62,000 nt of DNA, taken from Liolophura sinensis (Eukaryota; Mollusca; Polyplacophora; Chitonida; Chitonidae). Position 1 is the stretch's first letter. Each line of letters starts with the position of its first letter. The notes under the pieces are model-generated. The model was not told where the DNA came from and made no database searches. It saw only the letters and a list, made by a program, of their open reading frames with translations. Shown piece after piece: positions 34,966-49,700 of the stretch. The DNA lies in NCBI RefSeq assembly GCF_032854445.1, contig NC_088307.1, forward strand, positions 23,199,953-23,261,952, read 5' to 3'. The translations under genes were made by a program, and so were the position numbers.

Positions 34966-37424
34966 CATTGTTATGTGTATGATGATAAAAAAAGTCTGTT
35001 GAATCACCTTGATATTCATACATATGATATTGTCAGAGCCCTCTCGACCCTCAGATTGGTATGACTCTGACATTACTATGATACTTCTGTGTTGCTGTAC
35101 AGAGCCGTGTATTGGCACAGGTTTGACGGCTTTCCACAGTAAGGTATTGTGTGTATATAGTGATATGTCAATATGTCAGGTCAGTCTTCAAAAGCTTTGT
35201 GTGTCACACAGAACTCAGGTGTGTGTGGCAGAAGACTACTGCTGGGTGTGTCTGACAGTTGTAGTAAGGTTGTTAGAAAATAAAGCGCCCCCCGGGGGGT
35301 CTTTTGCATATGTACATCACAGTGTTCAAGTCTTAGTGGGGCTTATTAGATGTATTAATACTTTTGGTGAAAATGTTTAAAAGCAGTACTGTAAACAATT
35401 ATTACACATTGGATGAACTATTGAACGAATGCAAACTTAATAAAATTATTTTACAAAATGATACATATTCATTTGTAAGAAAGAGTGATATAGCTTGCCA
35501 GCAGTGACATTTTCATTTCAGACTTAAGTTTAGCTGACGACTTTTTGTACCACAAGCTTTGATCACTATGAAGAAATCGTGTGTTAAATCATATGCACAG
35601 CCTCAGTGGTGCCTTTTGGCCTCACTCTTGATTTCACGATGTAAGTTGTGAATACTGTATATCACATGAAGAAATCGTGTGTTACATCATATGCACATCC
35701 TCCCTGATGCCTTTTGGCCTCACTCTTGATTTCACGATGTAAGTTGTGAATACTGTGTATCACATGAAGAAATCGTGTGTTACATCATAGGCACATCCTC
35801 CCTGATGCCTTTTGGCCTCACTCTTGATTTCACGATGTAAGTTGTGAGTACTGTATATCACATGAAGAAATCGTGTGTTACATCATATGCACATCCTCCC
35901 TGATGCCTTTTGGCCTCACTCTTGATTTCACGATGTAAGTTGTGAATACTGTGTATCACATGAAGAAATCGTGTGTCACATCATACGCACAGCCTCCCTG
36001 ATGCCTTTTGGCTTCACTCTTGATTTCACGATGTAAGTTGTGAGTACTGTATATCACATGAAGAAATCGTGTGTTACATCATATGCACAGCCTCCCTGAT
36101 GCCTTTTGGCTTCACTCTTGATTTCACGATGTAAGTTGTGAATACTGTATATCACATGAAGAAATCGTTTGTTACATCATATGCACATCCTCCCTGATGC
36201 CTTTTGGCCTCACTCTTGATTTCACGATGTAAGTTGTGAGTACTGTATATCACATGAAGAAATCGTGTGTTACATCATATGCACAGCCTCCCTGATGCCT
36301 TTTGGCTTCACTCTTGATTTCACGATGTAAGTTGTGAATACTGTATATCACATGAAGAAATCGTGTGTTACATCATATGCACATCCTCCCTGATGCCTTT
36401 TGGCCTCACTCTTGATTTCGTGATGTAAGCTGTGAATACTGTATATCACATGAAGAAATCGTGTGTTACATCATATGCACATCCTCCCTGATGCCTTTTG
36501 GCCTCAGTCTTGATTTCGTGATGTAAGCTGTGAATACTGTATATCACATGAAGAAATCGTGTGTTACATCATATGCACATCCTCCCTGGTGCCTTTTGGC
36601 CTCACTCTTGATTTCACGATGTAAGTTGTGAATACTGTATATCACTATGAAGAAATCGTGTGTTACATCATATGCACAGCCTCCCTGATGCCTTTTGGCT
36701 TCACTCTTGATTTCACGATGTAAGTTGTGAGTACTGTATATCACATGAAGAAATCGTTTGTTACATCATATGCACATCCTCCCTGATGCCTTTTGGCCTC
36801 ACTCTTGATTTCACGATGTAAGTTGTGAGTACTGTATATCACATGAAGAAATCGTGTGTTACATCATATGCACAGCCTCCCTGATGCCTTTTGGCTTCAC
36901 TCTTGATTTCACGATGTAAGTTGTGAATACTGTATATCACTATGAAGAAATCGTGTGTTTACATCATATGCACAGCTCCCTGATGCCTTTTGGCTTCACT
37001 CTTGATTTCACGATGTAAGTTGTGAGTACTGTATATCACATGAAGAAATCGTGTGTTACATCATATGCACAGCCTCCCTGATGCCTTTTGGCTTCACTCT
37101 TGATTTCACGATGTAAGTTGTGAGTACTGTATATCACATGAAAAAATCGTGTGTTACATCATATGCACAGCCTCCCTGATGCCTTTTGGCCCCACTCTTG
37201 ATTTCACGATATAAGTTGTGAATACTGTATATCACATGAAGAAATCGTGTGTTACATCATATGCACAGCCTCCCTGATGCCTTTTGGCTTCACTCTTGAT
37301 TTCACGATGTAAGTTGTGAATACTGTATATCACATGAAGAAATCGTGTGTTACATCATATGTACATCCTCCCTGATGCCTTTTGGCCTCACTCTTGATTT
37401 CATGATGTAAGCTGTGAGTACTGT

Positions 37425-37624
37425 NNNNNNNNNNNNNNNNNNNNNNNNNNNNNNNNNNNNNNNNNNNNNNNNNNNNNNNNNNNNNNNNNNNNNNNNNNNN
37501 NNNNNNNNNNNNNNNNNNNNNNNNNNNNNNNNNNNNNNNNNNNNNNNNNNNNNNNNNNNNNNNNNNNNNNNNNNNNNNNNNNNNNNNNNNNNNNNNNNNN
37601 NNNNNNNNNNNNNNNNNNNNNNNN
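37425..37624. other. assembly gap, 200 N
   Basis: Exactly 200 unknown bases lie between two satellite monomers. The round number suggests a scaffold gap of conventional size, so the true number of monomers here is unknown. Confidence 0.98.
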
Positions 37625-37652
37625 TCATGATGTAAGTTGTGAATACTGTATA

Positions 37653-40600
37653 TCACATGAAGAAATCGTGTGTTACATCATATGCACATCCTCCCTGATG
37701 CCTTTTGGCTTCACTCTTGATTTCACGATGTAAGCTGTGAGTACTGTATATCACATGAAGAAATTGTGTTACATCATATGCACATCCTCCCTGATGCCTT
37801 TTGGCTTCACTCTTGATTTCACGATGTAAGCTGTGAGTACTGTATATCACATGAAGAAATCGTGTGTTACATCATATGCACATCCTCCCTGATGCTTTTT
37901 GGCTTCACTCTTGATTTCGCGATGTAAGCTGTGAATACTGTATATCACATGAAAAATCATGTGTTACATCATATGCACAGCCTCCCCGGGTGCCTTTGGT
38001 CTCACTCTTGATTTCACGATGTAAGTTGTGAACACTGTATATCACTATGAAGAAATCGTGTGTTACATCATATGCACAGCCTCCCTGATGCCTTTTGGCC
38101 TCACTCTTGATTTTACGATGTAAGTTGTGAGTACTGTATATCACATGAAGAAATCGTGTGTTACATCATGTGCACATCCTCCCTGATGCCTTTTGGCCTC
38201 ACTCTTGATTTCAAGATGTAAGTTGTGAGTACTGTATATCACATGAAGAAATCGTGTGTTACACAATGTGCACAGCCTCCCTGATGCCTTTTGGCCTCAC
38301 TCTTGATTTCGCGATGTAAGTTGTGAGTACTGTATATCACATGAAGAAATCGTGTGTTACATCATATGCACAGCCTCCCTGATGCCTTTTGGCTTCACTC
38401 TTGATTTCACAATGTAAGTTGTGAGTACTGTATATCACATGAAGAAATCGTGTGTTACATCATATGCACATCCTCCCTGGTGCCTTTTGGCTTCATTCTT
38501 GATTTCGCGATGTAAGTTGTGAATACTGTATATCACATGAAGAAATCATGTGTTACATCATATGCACATCCTTCCTGGTGCCTTTTGGCCTTACTCTTGA
38601 TTTCACAATGTAAGCTGTGAATACTGTATATCACATGAAGAAATCGTGTATTACACCATATGCACATCCTCCCTGGTGCCTTTTGGCTTCACTCTTGATT
38701 TCACGATGTAAGCTGTGAATACTGTATATCACATGAAGAAATCGTGTATTACACCATATGCACATCCTCCCTGGTGCCTTTTGGCCTTACTCTTGATTTC
38801 ACGATGTAAGTTGTGAATACTGTATATCACATGAAGAAATCGTGTATTACACCATATGCACATCCTCCCTGGTGCCTTTTGGCTTCACTCTTGATTTCTC
38901 GATGTAAGTTGTGAATACTGTATATCACATGAAGAAATCGTTTGTTACATCATATGCACAGCCTCCCTGATGCCTTTTGGCCTCACTCTTGATTTCACGA
39001 TGTAAGCTGTGAATACTGTATATCACATGAAGAAACCGTATGTTACATCATATGCACATTCTCCCTGGTGCCTTTTGGCTTCACTCTTGATTTCTCGATG
39101 TAAGCTGTGAATACTGTATATCACATGAAGAAATCGTGTGTTACATCATATGCACATCCTCCCTGGTGCCTTTTGGCTTCACTCTTGATTTCACGATGTA
39201 AGTTGTGAATACTGTATATCACATGAAGAAATCGTGTGTTACATCATATGCACATTCTCCCTGGTGCCTTTTGGCTTCATTCTTGATTTCACGATGTAAG
39301 CTGTGAATACTGTATATCACATGAAGAAATCGTGTGTTACAACATATGCACAGCCTCCCTGATGCCTGTTGGCCTCACTCTTGATTTCACGATGTAAGTT
39401 GTGAGTACTGTATATCACATGAAGAAATCGTGTGTTACATCATATGCACATCCTCCCTGATGCCTTTTGGCCTCACTCTTGATTTCACGATGTAAGTTGT
39501 GAGTACTGTATATCACATGAAGAAATCGTGTGTTACATCATATGCACATTCTCCCTGGTGCCTTTTGGCCTCACTCTTGATTTCACGATGTAAGTTGTGA
39601 ATACTGTATATCACATGAAGAAATCGTGTGTTACATCATATGCACATCCTCCCTGGTGCCTTTTGGCCTCACTCTTGATTTCGCGATGTAAGTTGTGAAT
39701 ACTGTATATCACATGAAGAAATCGTGTGTTACATCATATGCACATCCTCCCTGATGCCTTTTGGCCTCACTCTTGATTTCACGATGTAAGCTGTGAGTAC
39801 TGTGTATCACATGAAGAAATCGTGTGTTATATCATATGCACATTATCCCTGGTGCCTTTTGGCCTCACTCTTGATTTCACGATGTAAGTTGTGAGTACTG
39901 TATATCACATGAAGAAATCGTGTGTTACATCATATGCACATCCTCCCTGATGCCTTTTGGCCTCACTCTTGATTTCACGATGTAAGTTGTGAGTACTGTA
40001 TATCACATGAAGAAATCGTTTGTTACATCATATGCACAGCCTCCCTGATGCCTTTTGGCCTCACTCTTGATTTCACAATGTAAGCTGTGAATACTGTACA
40101 TCACATGAAGAAATCGTGTGTTACATCATATGCACAGCCTCCCTGATGCCTTTTGGCCTCACTCTTGATTTCACGATGTAAGTTGTGAGTACTGTATATC
40201 ACATGAAGAAATCGTGTGTTACATCATATGCACATCCTCCCTGATGCCTTTTGGCCTCACTCTTGATTTCACAATGTAAGTTGTGAGTACTGTATATCAC
40301 ATGAAGAAATCGTGTGTTACATTATATGCACATCCTCCCTGATGCCTTTTGGCTTCACTCTTGATTTCACAATGTAAGTTTTGAGTACTGTATATCACAT
40401 GAAGAAATCGTGTGTTACATCATATGCACATCCTCCCTGATGCCTTTTGGCCTCACTCTTGATTTCACGATGTAAGTTGTGAGTACTGTATATCACATGA
40501 AGAAATCGTGTGTTACATCATATGCACATCCTCCCTGATGCCTTTTGGCCTCACTCTTGATTTCACGATGTAAGCTGTGAATACTGTATATCACATGAAG

Positions 40601-43140
40601 AAATCGTGTGTTACATCATATGCACAGCCTCCCTGATGCCTTTTGGCCTCACTCTTGATTTCACGATGTAAGTTGTGAATACTGTATATCACATGAAGAA
40701 ATCGTGTGTTACATCATATGCACATCCTCCCTGATGCCTTTTGGCCTCACTCTTGATTTCGCGATGTAAGTTGTGATTACTGTATATCACAGGAAGAAAT
40801 CGTGTGTTACATCATATGCACATTCTCCCTGATGCCTTTTGGCCTCACTCTTGATTTCACGATGTAAGTTGTGAGTACTGTATATCACATGAAGAAATCG
40901 TGTGTTACATCATATGCACAGCCTCCCTGATGCCTTTTGGCCTCACTCTTGATTTCGCGATGTAAGCTGTGAGTACTGTATATCACATGAAGAAATCGTG
41001 TGTTACATCATATGCACATTCTCCCTGATGCCTTTTGGTCTCACTCTTGATTTCACGATGTAAGTTGTGAATACTGTATATCACATGAAGAAATCGTGTG
41101 TTACATCATATGCACATCCTCCCTGATGCCTTTTGGCCTCACTCTTGATTTCGCGATGTAAGTTGTGAATACTGTATATCACATGAAGAAATCGTGTGTT
41201 ACATCATATGCACATCCTCCCTGATGCCTTTTGGGCTCACTCTTGATTTCGCGATGTAAGTTGTGATTACTGTATATCACATGAAGAAATCGTGTGTTAC
41301 ATCATATGCACATTCTCCCTGATGCCTTTTGGCCTCACTCTTGATTTCACGATGTAAGTTGTGAGTACTGTATATCACATGAAGAAATCGTGTGTTACAT
41401 CATATGCACAGCCTCCCTGATGCCTTTTGGCCTCACTCTTGATTTCGCGATGTAAGCTGTGAGTACTGTATATCACATGAAGAAATCGTGTGTTACATCA
41501 TATGCACATTCTCCCTGATGCCTTTTGGTCTCACTCTTGATTTCACGATGTAAGTTGTGAATACTGTATATCACATGAAGAAATCGTGTGTTACATCATA
41601 TGCACATCCTCCCTGATGCCTTTTGGCCTCACTCTTGATTTCGCGATGTAAGTTGTGAATACTGTATATCACATGAAGAAATCGTGTGTTACATCATATG
41701 CACATCCTCCCTGATGCCTTTTGGCCTCACTCTTGATTTCACGATGTAAGGTGTGAGTACTGTGTATTACATGAAGAAATCGTGTGTTATATCATATGCA
41801 CATCCTCCCTGATGCCTGTTGGCCTCAACTCTTGATTTCACGATGTAAGCTGTGAGTACTGTGTATCACATGAAGAAATCGTGTGTTACATCATATGCAC
41901 ATCCTCCCTGATGCCTGTTGGCCTCACTCTTGATTTCACGATGTAAGTTGTGAGTACTGTATATCACATGAAGAAATCGTGTGTTACATCATATGCACAT
42001 CCTCCCTGATGCCTTTTGGCCTCACTCTTGATTTCACGATGTAAGTTGTGAGTACTGTGTATTACATGAAGAAATCGTGTGTTATATCATATGCACATTA
42101 TCCCTGGTGCCTTTTGGCCTCACTCTTGATTTCACGATGTAAGTTGTGAGTACTGTATATCACATGAAGAAATCGTGTGTTACATCATATGCACATCCTC
42201 CCTGATGCCTTTTGGCCTCACTCTTGATTTCACAATGTAAGCTGTGAATACTGTATATCACATGAAGAAATCGTGTGTTACAACATATGCACAGCCTCCC
42301 TGATGCCTTTTGGCCTCACTCTTGATTTCACGATGTAAGTTGTGAGTACTGTATATCACATGAAGAAATCGTGTGTTACATCATATGCACATCCTCCCTG
42401 ATGCCTTTTGGCCTCACTCTTGATTTCACGATGTAAGCTGTGAGTACTGTATATCACATGAAGAAATCATGTGTTACATCATATGCACAGCCTCCCTGAT
42501 GCCTTTTGGTCTCACTCTTGATTTCACGATGTACGTTGTGAATACTGTATATCACATGAAGAAATCATGTGTTACATCATATGCACATCCTCCCTGATGC
42601 CTTTTGGCCTCACTCTTGATTTCACGATGTAAGTTGTGAGTACTGTATATCACATGAAGAAATCATGTGTTACATCATATGCACAGCCTCCCTGATGCCT
42701 TTTGGTCTCACTCTTGATTTCACGATGTACGTTGTGAGTACTGTATATCACATGAAGAAATCATGTGTTACATCATATGCACAGCCTCCCTGATGCCTTT
42801 TGGTCTCACTCTTGATTTCACGATGTAAGTTGTGAATACTATATATCACATGAAGAAATCGTGTGTTACATCATATGCACAGCCTCCCTGGTGCCTTTTG
42901 GTCTCACTCTTGATTTCGCGATGTAAGTTGTGAACACTGTATATCACTATGAAGAAATCGTGTGTTACACCATATGCACATCCTCCCTGATGCTTTTTGG
43001 TCTCACTCTTGATTTCACGATGTAAGTTGTGAATACTGTATATCACATGAAGAAATTGTGTGTTACATCATATGCACAGCCTCCCTGATGCCTTTTGGTC
43101 TCACTCTTGATTTCGCAATGTAAGTTGTGAGTACTGTATA
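37653..43140 (+). repeat. satellite higher-order block A1
   Basis: The block starts at a marker pair: a 96-bp monomer (AAATTGTGTTAC at about 37761) followed by the CATGAAAAATCATG monomer with GCCTCCCCGGGTGCC at about 37980. It continues with variants TTTCAAGATG, CCTTCCTGG and GTATTACACCATATG. The same order of variants occurs in block A2. Confidence 0.85.
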
Positions 43141-46100
43141 TCACATGAAGAAATCGTGTGTAACATCATATGCACATCCTCCCTGATGCCTTTTGGCTTC
43201 ACTCTTGATTTCACGATGTAAGCTGTGAGTACTGTATATCACATGAAGAAATTGTGTTACATCATATGCACATCCTCCCTGATGCCTTTTGGCTTCACTC
43301 TTGATTTCACGATGTAAGCTGTGAGTACTGTATATCACATGAAGAAATTGTGTGTTACATCATATGCACAGCCTCCCTGATGCCTTTTGGCTTCACTCTT
43401 GATTTCGCGATGTAAGCTGTGAATACTGTATATCACATGAAAAATCATGTGTTACATCATATGCACAGCCTCCCCGGGTGCCTTTGGTCTCACTCTTGAT
43501 TTCACGATGTAAGTTGTGAACACTGTATATCACTATGAAGAAATCGTGTGTTACATCATATGCACATCCTCCTTGATGCCTTTTGGCCTCACTCTTGATT
43601 TTACGATGTAAGTTGTGAGTACTGTATATCACATGAAGAAATCGTGTGTTACATCATGTGCACATCCTCCCTGATGCCTTTTGGCCTCACTCTGGATTTC
43701 ACGATGTAAGTTGTGAGTACTGTATATCACATGAAGAAATCGTGTGTTACACAATGTGCACAGCCTCCCTGATGCCTTTTGGCCTCACTCTTGATTTCGC
43801 GATGTAAGTTGTGAGTACTGTATATCACATGAAGAAATCGTGTGTTACATCATATGCACAGCCTCCCTGATGCCTTTTGGCTTCACTCTTGATTTCACGA
43901 TGTAAGTTGTGAGTACTGTATATCACATGAAGAAATCGTGTGTTACATCATATGCACATTCTCCCTGATGCCTTTTGGCTTCACTCTTGATTTCGCGATG
44001 TAAGTTGTGAGTACTGTATATCACATGAAGAAATCGTGTGTTACATCATGTGCACAGCCTCCCTGGTGCCTTTTGGCCTCACTCTTGATTTCACGATGTA
44101 AGTTGTGAGTACTGTATATCACTATGAAGAAATCATGTGTTACATCATATGCACATTCTCCCTGGTGCCTTTTGGTCTCACTCTTGATTTCACGATGTAA
44201 GTTGTGAATACTGTATATCACATGAAGAAATTGTGTGTTACATCATATGCACAGCCTCCCTGATGCCTGTTGGCCTCACTCTTGATTTCGCGATGTAAGT
44301 TGTGAACACTGTATATCACATGAAGAAATTGTGTGTTACATCATATGCACATTCTCCCTGGTGCCTTTTGGTCTCACTCTTGATTTCATGATGTAAGTTG
44401 TGAATACTGTATATCACATGAAGAAATCGTGTGTTACATCATATGCACATCGTCCTTGGTGCCTTTTGGCCTCACTCTTGATTTCACAATGTAAGTTGTG
44501 AGTACTGTATATCACATGAAGAAATCGTGTGTTACACAATATGCACATCCTCCCTGATGCCTTTTGGCTTCACTCTTGATTTCATGATGTAAGTTGTGAA
44601 TACTGTATATCACATGAAGAAATCGTGTGTTACATCATATGCACATCCTCCCTGGTGCCTTTTGGCCTCACTCTTGATTTCATGATGTAAGTTGTGAATA
44701 CTGTATATCACATGAAGAAATCGTGTGTTACATCATATGCACATCCTCCCTGGTGCCTTTTGGCCCCACTCTTGATTTCATGATGTAAGTTGTGAATACT
44801 GTATATCACACGAAGAAATCGTGTGTTACATCATATGCACATCCTCCTTGATGCCTTTTGGCCTCACTCTTGATTTCATGATGTAAGTTGTGAGTACTGT
44901 ATATCACATGAAGAAATCGTGTGTTACATCATATGCACAGCCTCCCTGATGCCTTTTGGCCTCACTCTTGATTTCACGATGTAAGTTGTGAGTACTGTAT
45001 ATCACATGAAGAAATCGTGTGTTAAATCATATGCACATCCTCCCTGGTGCCTTTTGGCCTCAATCTTGATTTCACGATGTAAGTAGTGAGTACTGTATAT
45101 CACATGAAGAATCGTGTGTTACATCATATGCACATTCTCCCTGGTTGCCTTTGGCTTCATTCTTGATTCACGATGTAAGCTGTGAATACTGTATATCACA
45201 TGAAGAAATCGTGTGTTACATCATATGCACAGCCTCCCTGGTGCCTTTTGGCCTCACTCTTGATTTCACGATGTAAGTTGTGAGTACTGTATATCACATG
45301 AAGAAATCGTGTGTTACATCATATGCACATCCTCCCTGATGCCTTTTGGCCTCACTCTTGATTTCGCGATGTAAGTTGTGATTACTGTATATCACATGAA
45401 GAAATCGTGTGTTACATCATATGCACATTCTCCCTGATGCCTTTTGGCCTCACTCTTGATTTCACGATGTATGTTGTGAGTACTGTATATCACATGAAGA
45501 AATCGTGTGTTACATCATATGCACAGCCTCCCTGATGCCTTTTGGCCTCACTCTTGATTTCGCGATGTACGTTGTGAATACTGTATATCACATGAAGAAA
45601 TCGTGTGTTACATCATATGCACATCCTCCTTGATGCCTTTTGGCCTCACTCTTGATTTCACGATGTAAGTTGTGAATACTGTATATCACATGAAGAAATC
45701 GTGTGTTACATCATATGCACATTCTCCCTGATGCCTTTTGGCCTCACTCTTGATTTCACGATGTAAGTTGTGAATACTGTATATCACATGAAGAAATCGT
45801 GTGTTACATCATATGCACATCCTCCCTGATGCCTTTTGGCCTCACTCTTGATTTCGCGATGTAAGCTGTGAGTACTGTATATCACATGAAGAAATCGTGT
45901 GTTACATCATATGCACATTCTCCCTGATGCCTTTTGGTCTCACTCTTGATTTCACGATGTAAGTTGTGAATACTGTATATCACATGAAGAAATCGTGTGT
46001 TACATCATATGCACATCCTCCCTGATGCCTTTTGGCCTCACTCTTGATTTCGCGATGTAAGTTGTGAATACTGTATATCACATGAAGAAATCGTGTGTTA

Positions 46101-46763
46101 CATCATATGCACATCCTCCCTGATGCCTTTTGGCCTCACTCTTGATTTCACGATGTAAGGTGTGAGTACTGTGTATTACATGAAGAAATCGTGTGTTATA
46201 TCATATGCACATCCTCCCTGATGCCTGTTGGCCTCACTCTTGATTTCACGATGTAAGCTGTGAGTACTGTGTATCACATGAAGAAATCGTGTGTTACATC
46301 ATATGCACATCCTCCCTGATGCCTGTTGGCCTCACTCTTGATTTCACGATGTAAGTTGTGAATACTGTATATCACATGAAGAAATCGTTTGTTACATCAT
46401 ATGCACAGCCTCCCTGATGCCTGTTGGCCTCACTCTTGATTTCATGATGTAAGTTGTGAATACTGTATATCACATGAAGAAATCGTTTGTTACATCATAT
46501 GCACAGCCTCCCTGATGCCTTTTGGCCTCACTCTTGATTTCACGATGTAAGTTGTGAATACTGTATATCACATGAAGAAATCGTGTGTTACATCATATGC
46601 ACATTCTCCCTGGTGCCTTTTGGCTTCACTCTTGATTTCGCGATGTAAGTTGTGAATACTGTATATCACATGAAGAAATCGTGTGTTACAACATATGCAC
46701 AGCCTCCCTGATGCCTTTTGGCCTCACTCTTGATTTCATGATGTAAGTTGTGAATACTGTATA
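43141..46763 (+). repeat. satellite higher-order block B1
   Basis: It carries the same marker pair, then variants distinct from A (CACTCTGGATTTCACG at about 43690, the GCCCCACTC monomer near 44763). The order is shared with B2. Confidence 0.8.
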
Positions 46764-49700
46764 TCACATGAAGAAATCGTGTGTTACATCATATGCACAT
46801 CCTCCCTGATGCCTTTTGGCTTCACTCTTGATTTCACGATGTAAGCTGTGAGTACTGTATATCACATGAAGAAATTGTGTTACATCATATGCACATCCTC
46901 CCTGATGCCTTTTGGCTTCACTCTTGATTTCACGATGTAAGCTGTGAGTACTGTATATCACATGAAGAAATTGTGTGTTACATCATATGCACATCCTCCC
47001 TGATGCTTTTTGGCTTCACTCTTGATTTCGCGATGTAAGCTGTGAATACTGTATATCACATGAAAAATCATGTGTTACATCATATGCACAGCCTCCCCGG
47101 GTGCCTTTGGTCTCACTCTTGATTTCACGATGTAAGTTGTGAACACTGTATATCACTATGAAGAAATCGTGTGTTACATCATATGCACAGCCTCCCTGAT
47201 GCCTTTTGGCCTCACTCTTGATTTTACGATGTAAGTTGTGAGTACTGTATATCACATGAAGAAATCGTGTGTTACATCATGTGCACATCCTCCCTGATGC
47301 CTTTTGGCCTCACTCTTGATTTCAAGATGTAAGTTGTGAGTACTGTATATCACATGAAGAAATCGTGTGTTACACAATGTGCACAGCCTCCCTGATGCCT
47401 TTTGGCCTCACTCTTGATTTCGCGATGTAAGTTGTGAGTACTGTATATCACATGAAGAAATCGTGTGTTACATCATATGCACAGCCTCCCTGATGCCTTT
47501 TGGCTTCACTCTTGATTTCACAATGTAAGTTGTGAGTACTGTATATCACATGAAGAAATCGTGTGTTACATCATATGCACATCCTCCCTGGTGCCTTTTG
47601 GCTTCATTCTTGATTTCGCGATGTAAGTTGTGAATACTGTATATCACATGAAGAAATCATGTGTTACATCATATGCACATCCTTCCTGGTGCCTTTTGGC
47701 CTTACTCTTGATTTCACAATGTAAGCTGTGAATACTGTATATCACATGAAGAAATCGTGTATTACACCATATGCACATCCTCCCTGGTGCCTTTTGGCTT
47801 CACTCTTGATTTCTCGATGTAAGCTGTGAATACTGTATATCACATGAAGAAATCGTGTATTACACCATATGCACATCCTCCCTGGTGCCTTTTGGCCTTA
47901 CTCTTGATTTCACGATGTAAGCTGTGAATACTGTATATCACATGAAGAAATCGTGTATTACACCATATGCACATCCTCCCTGGTGCCTTTTGGCCTTACT
48001 CTTGATTTCACGATGTAAGTTGTGAATACTGTATATCACATGAAGAAATCGTGTATTACACCATATGCACATCCTCCCTGGTGCCTTTTGGCTTCACTCT
48101 TGATTTCACGATGTAAGCTGTGAATACTGTATATCACATGAAGAAATCGTGTATTACACCATATGCACATCCTCCCTGGTGCCTTTTGGCCTTACTCTTG
48201 ATTTCACGATGTAAGTTGTGAATACTGTATATCACATGAAGAAATCGTGTATTACACCATATGCACATCCTCCCTGGTGCCTTTTGGCTTCACTCTTGAT
48301 TTCTCGATGTAAGTTGTGAATACTGTATATCACATGAAGAAATCGTTTGTTACATCATATGCACAGCCTCCCTGATGCCTTTTGGCCTCACTCTTGATTT
48401 CACGATGTAAGCTGTGAATACTGTATATCACATGAAGAAACCGTATGTTACATCATATGCACATTCTCCCTGGTGCCTTTTGGCTTCACTCTTGATTTCT
48501 CGATGTAAGCTGTGAATACTGTATATCACATGAAGAAATCGTGTGTTACATCATATGCACATCCTCCCTGGTGCCTTTTGGCTTCACTCTTGATTTCACG
48601 ATGTAAGTTGTGAATACTGTATATCACATGAAGAAATCGTGTGTTACATCATATGCACATTCTCCCTGGTGCCTTTTGGCTTCATTCTTGATTTCACGAT
48701 GTAAGCTGTGAATACTGTATATCACATGAAGAAATCGTGTGTTACAACATATGCACAGCCTCCCTGATGCCTGTTGGCCTCACTCTTGATTTCACGATGT
48801 AAGTTGTGAGTACTGTATATCACATGAAGAAATCGTGTGTTACATCATATGCACATCCTCCCTGATGCCTTTTGGCCTCACTCTTGATTTCACGATGTAA
48901 GTTGTGAGTACTGTATATCACATGAAGAAATCGTGTGTTACATCATATGCACATTCTCCCTGGTGCCTTTTGGCCTCACTCTTGATTTCACGATGTAAGT
49001 TGTGAATACTGTATATCACATGAAGAAATCGTGTGTTACATCATATGCACATCCTCCCTGGTGCCTTTTGGCTTCACTCTTGATTTCGCGATGTAAGTTG
49101 TGAATACTGTATATCACATGAAGAAATCGTGTGTTACATCATATGCACATCCTCCCTGATGCCTTTTGGCCTCACTCTTGATTTCACGATGTAAGCTGTG
49201 AGTACTGTGTATCACATGAAGAAATCGTGTGTTATATCATATGCACATTATCCCTGGTGCCTTTTGGCCTCACTCTTGATTTCACGATGTAAGTTGTGAG
49301 TACTGTATATCACATGAAGAAATCGTGTGTTACATCATATGCACATCCTCCCTGATGCCTTTTGGCCTCACTGTTGATTTCACGATGTAAGTTGTGAGTA
49401 CTGTATATCACATGAAGAAATCGTTTGTTACATCATATGCACAGCCTCCCTGATGCCTTTTGGCCTCACTCTTGATTTCACAATGTAAGCTGTGAATACT
49501 GTACATCACATGAAGAAATCGTGTGTTACATCATATGCACAGCCTCCCTGATGCCTTTTGGCCTCACTCTTGATTTCACGATGTAAGTTGTGAGTACTGT
49601 ATATCACATGAAGAAATCGTGTGTTACATCATATGCACATCCTCCCTGATGCCTTTTGGCCTCACTCTTGATTTCACAATGTAAGTTGTGAGTACTGTAT

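Noticed and set aside
34503-35380. Overlapping + strand frames of 70-120 codons
   Set aside because: They coincide with a 49-bp minisatellite and AT-rich intron, are not in FKBP15 frame with good splice sites, and resemble no FKBP15 segment.
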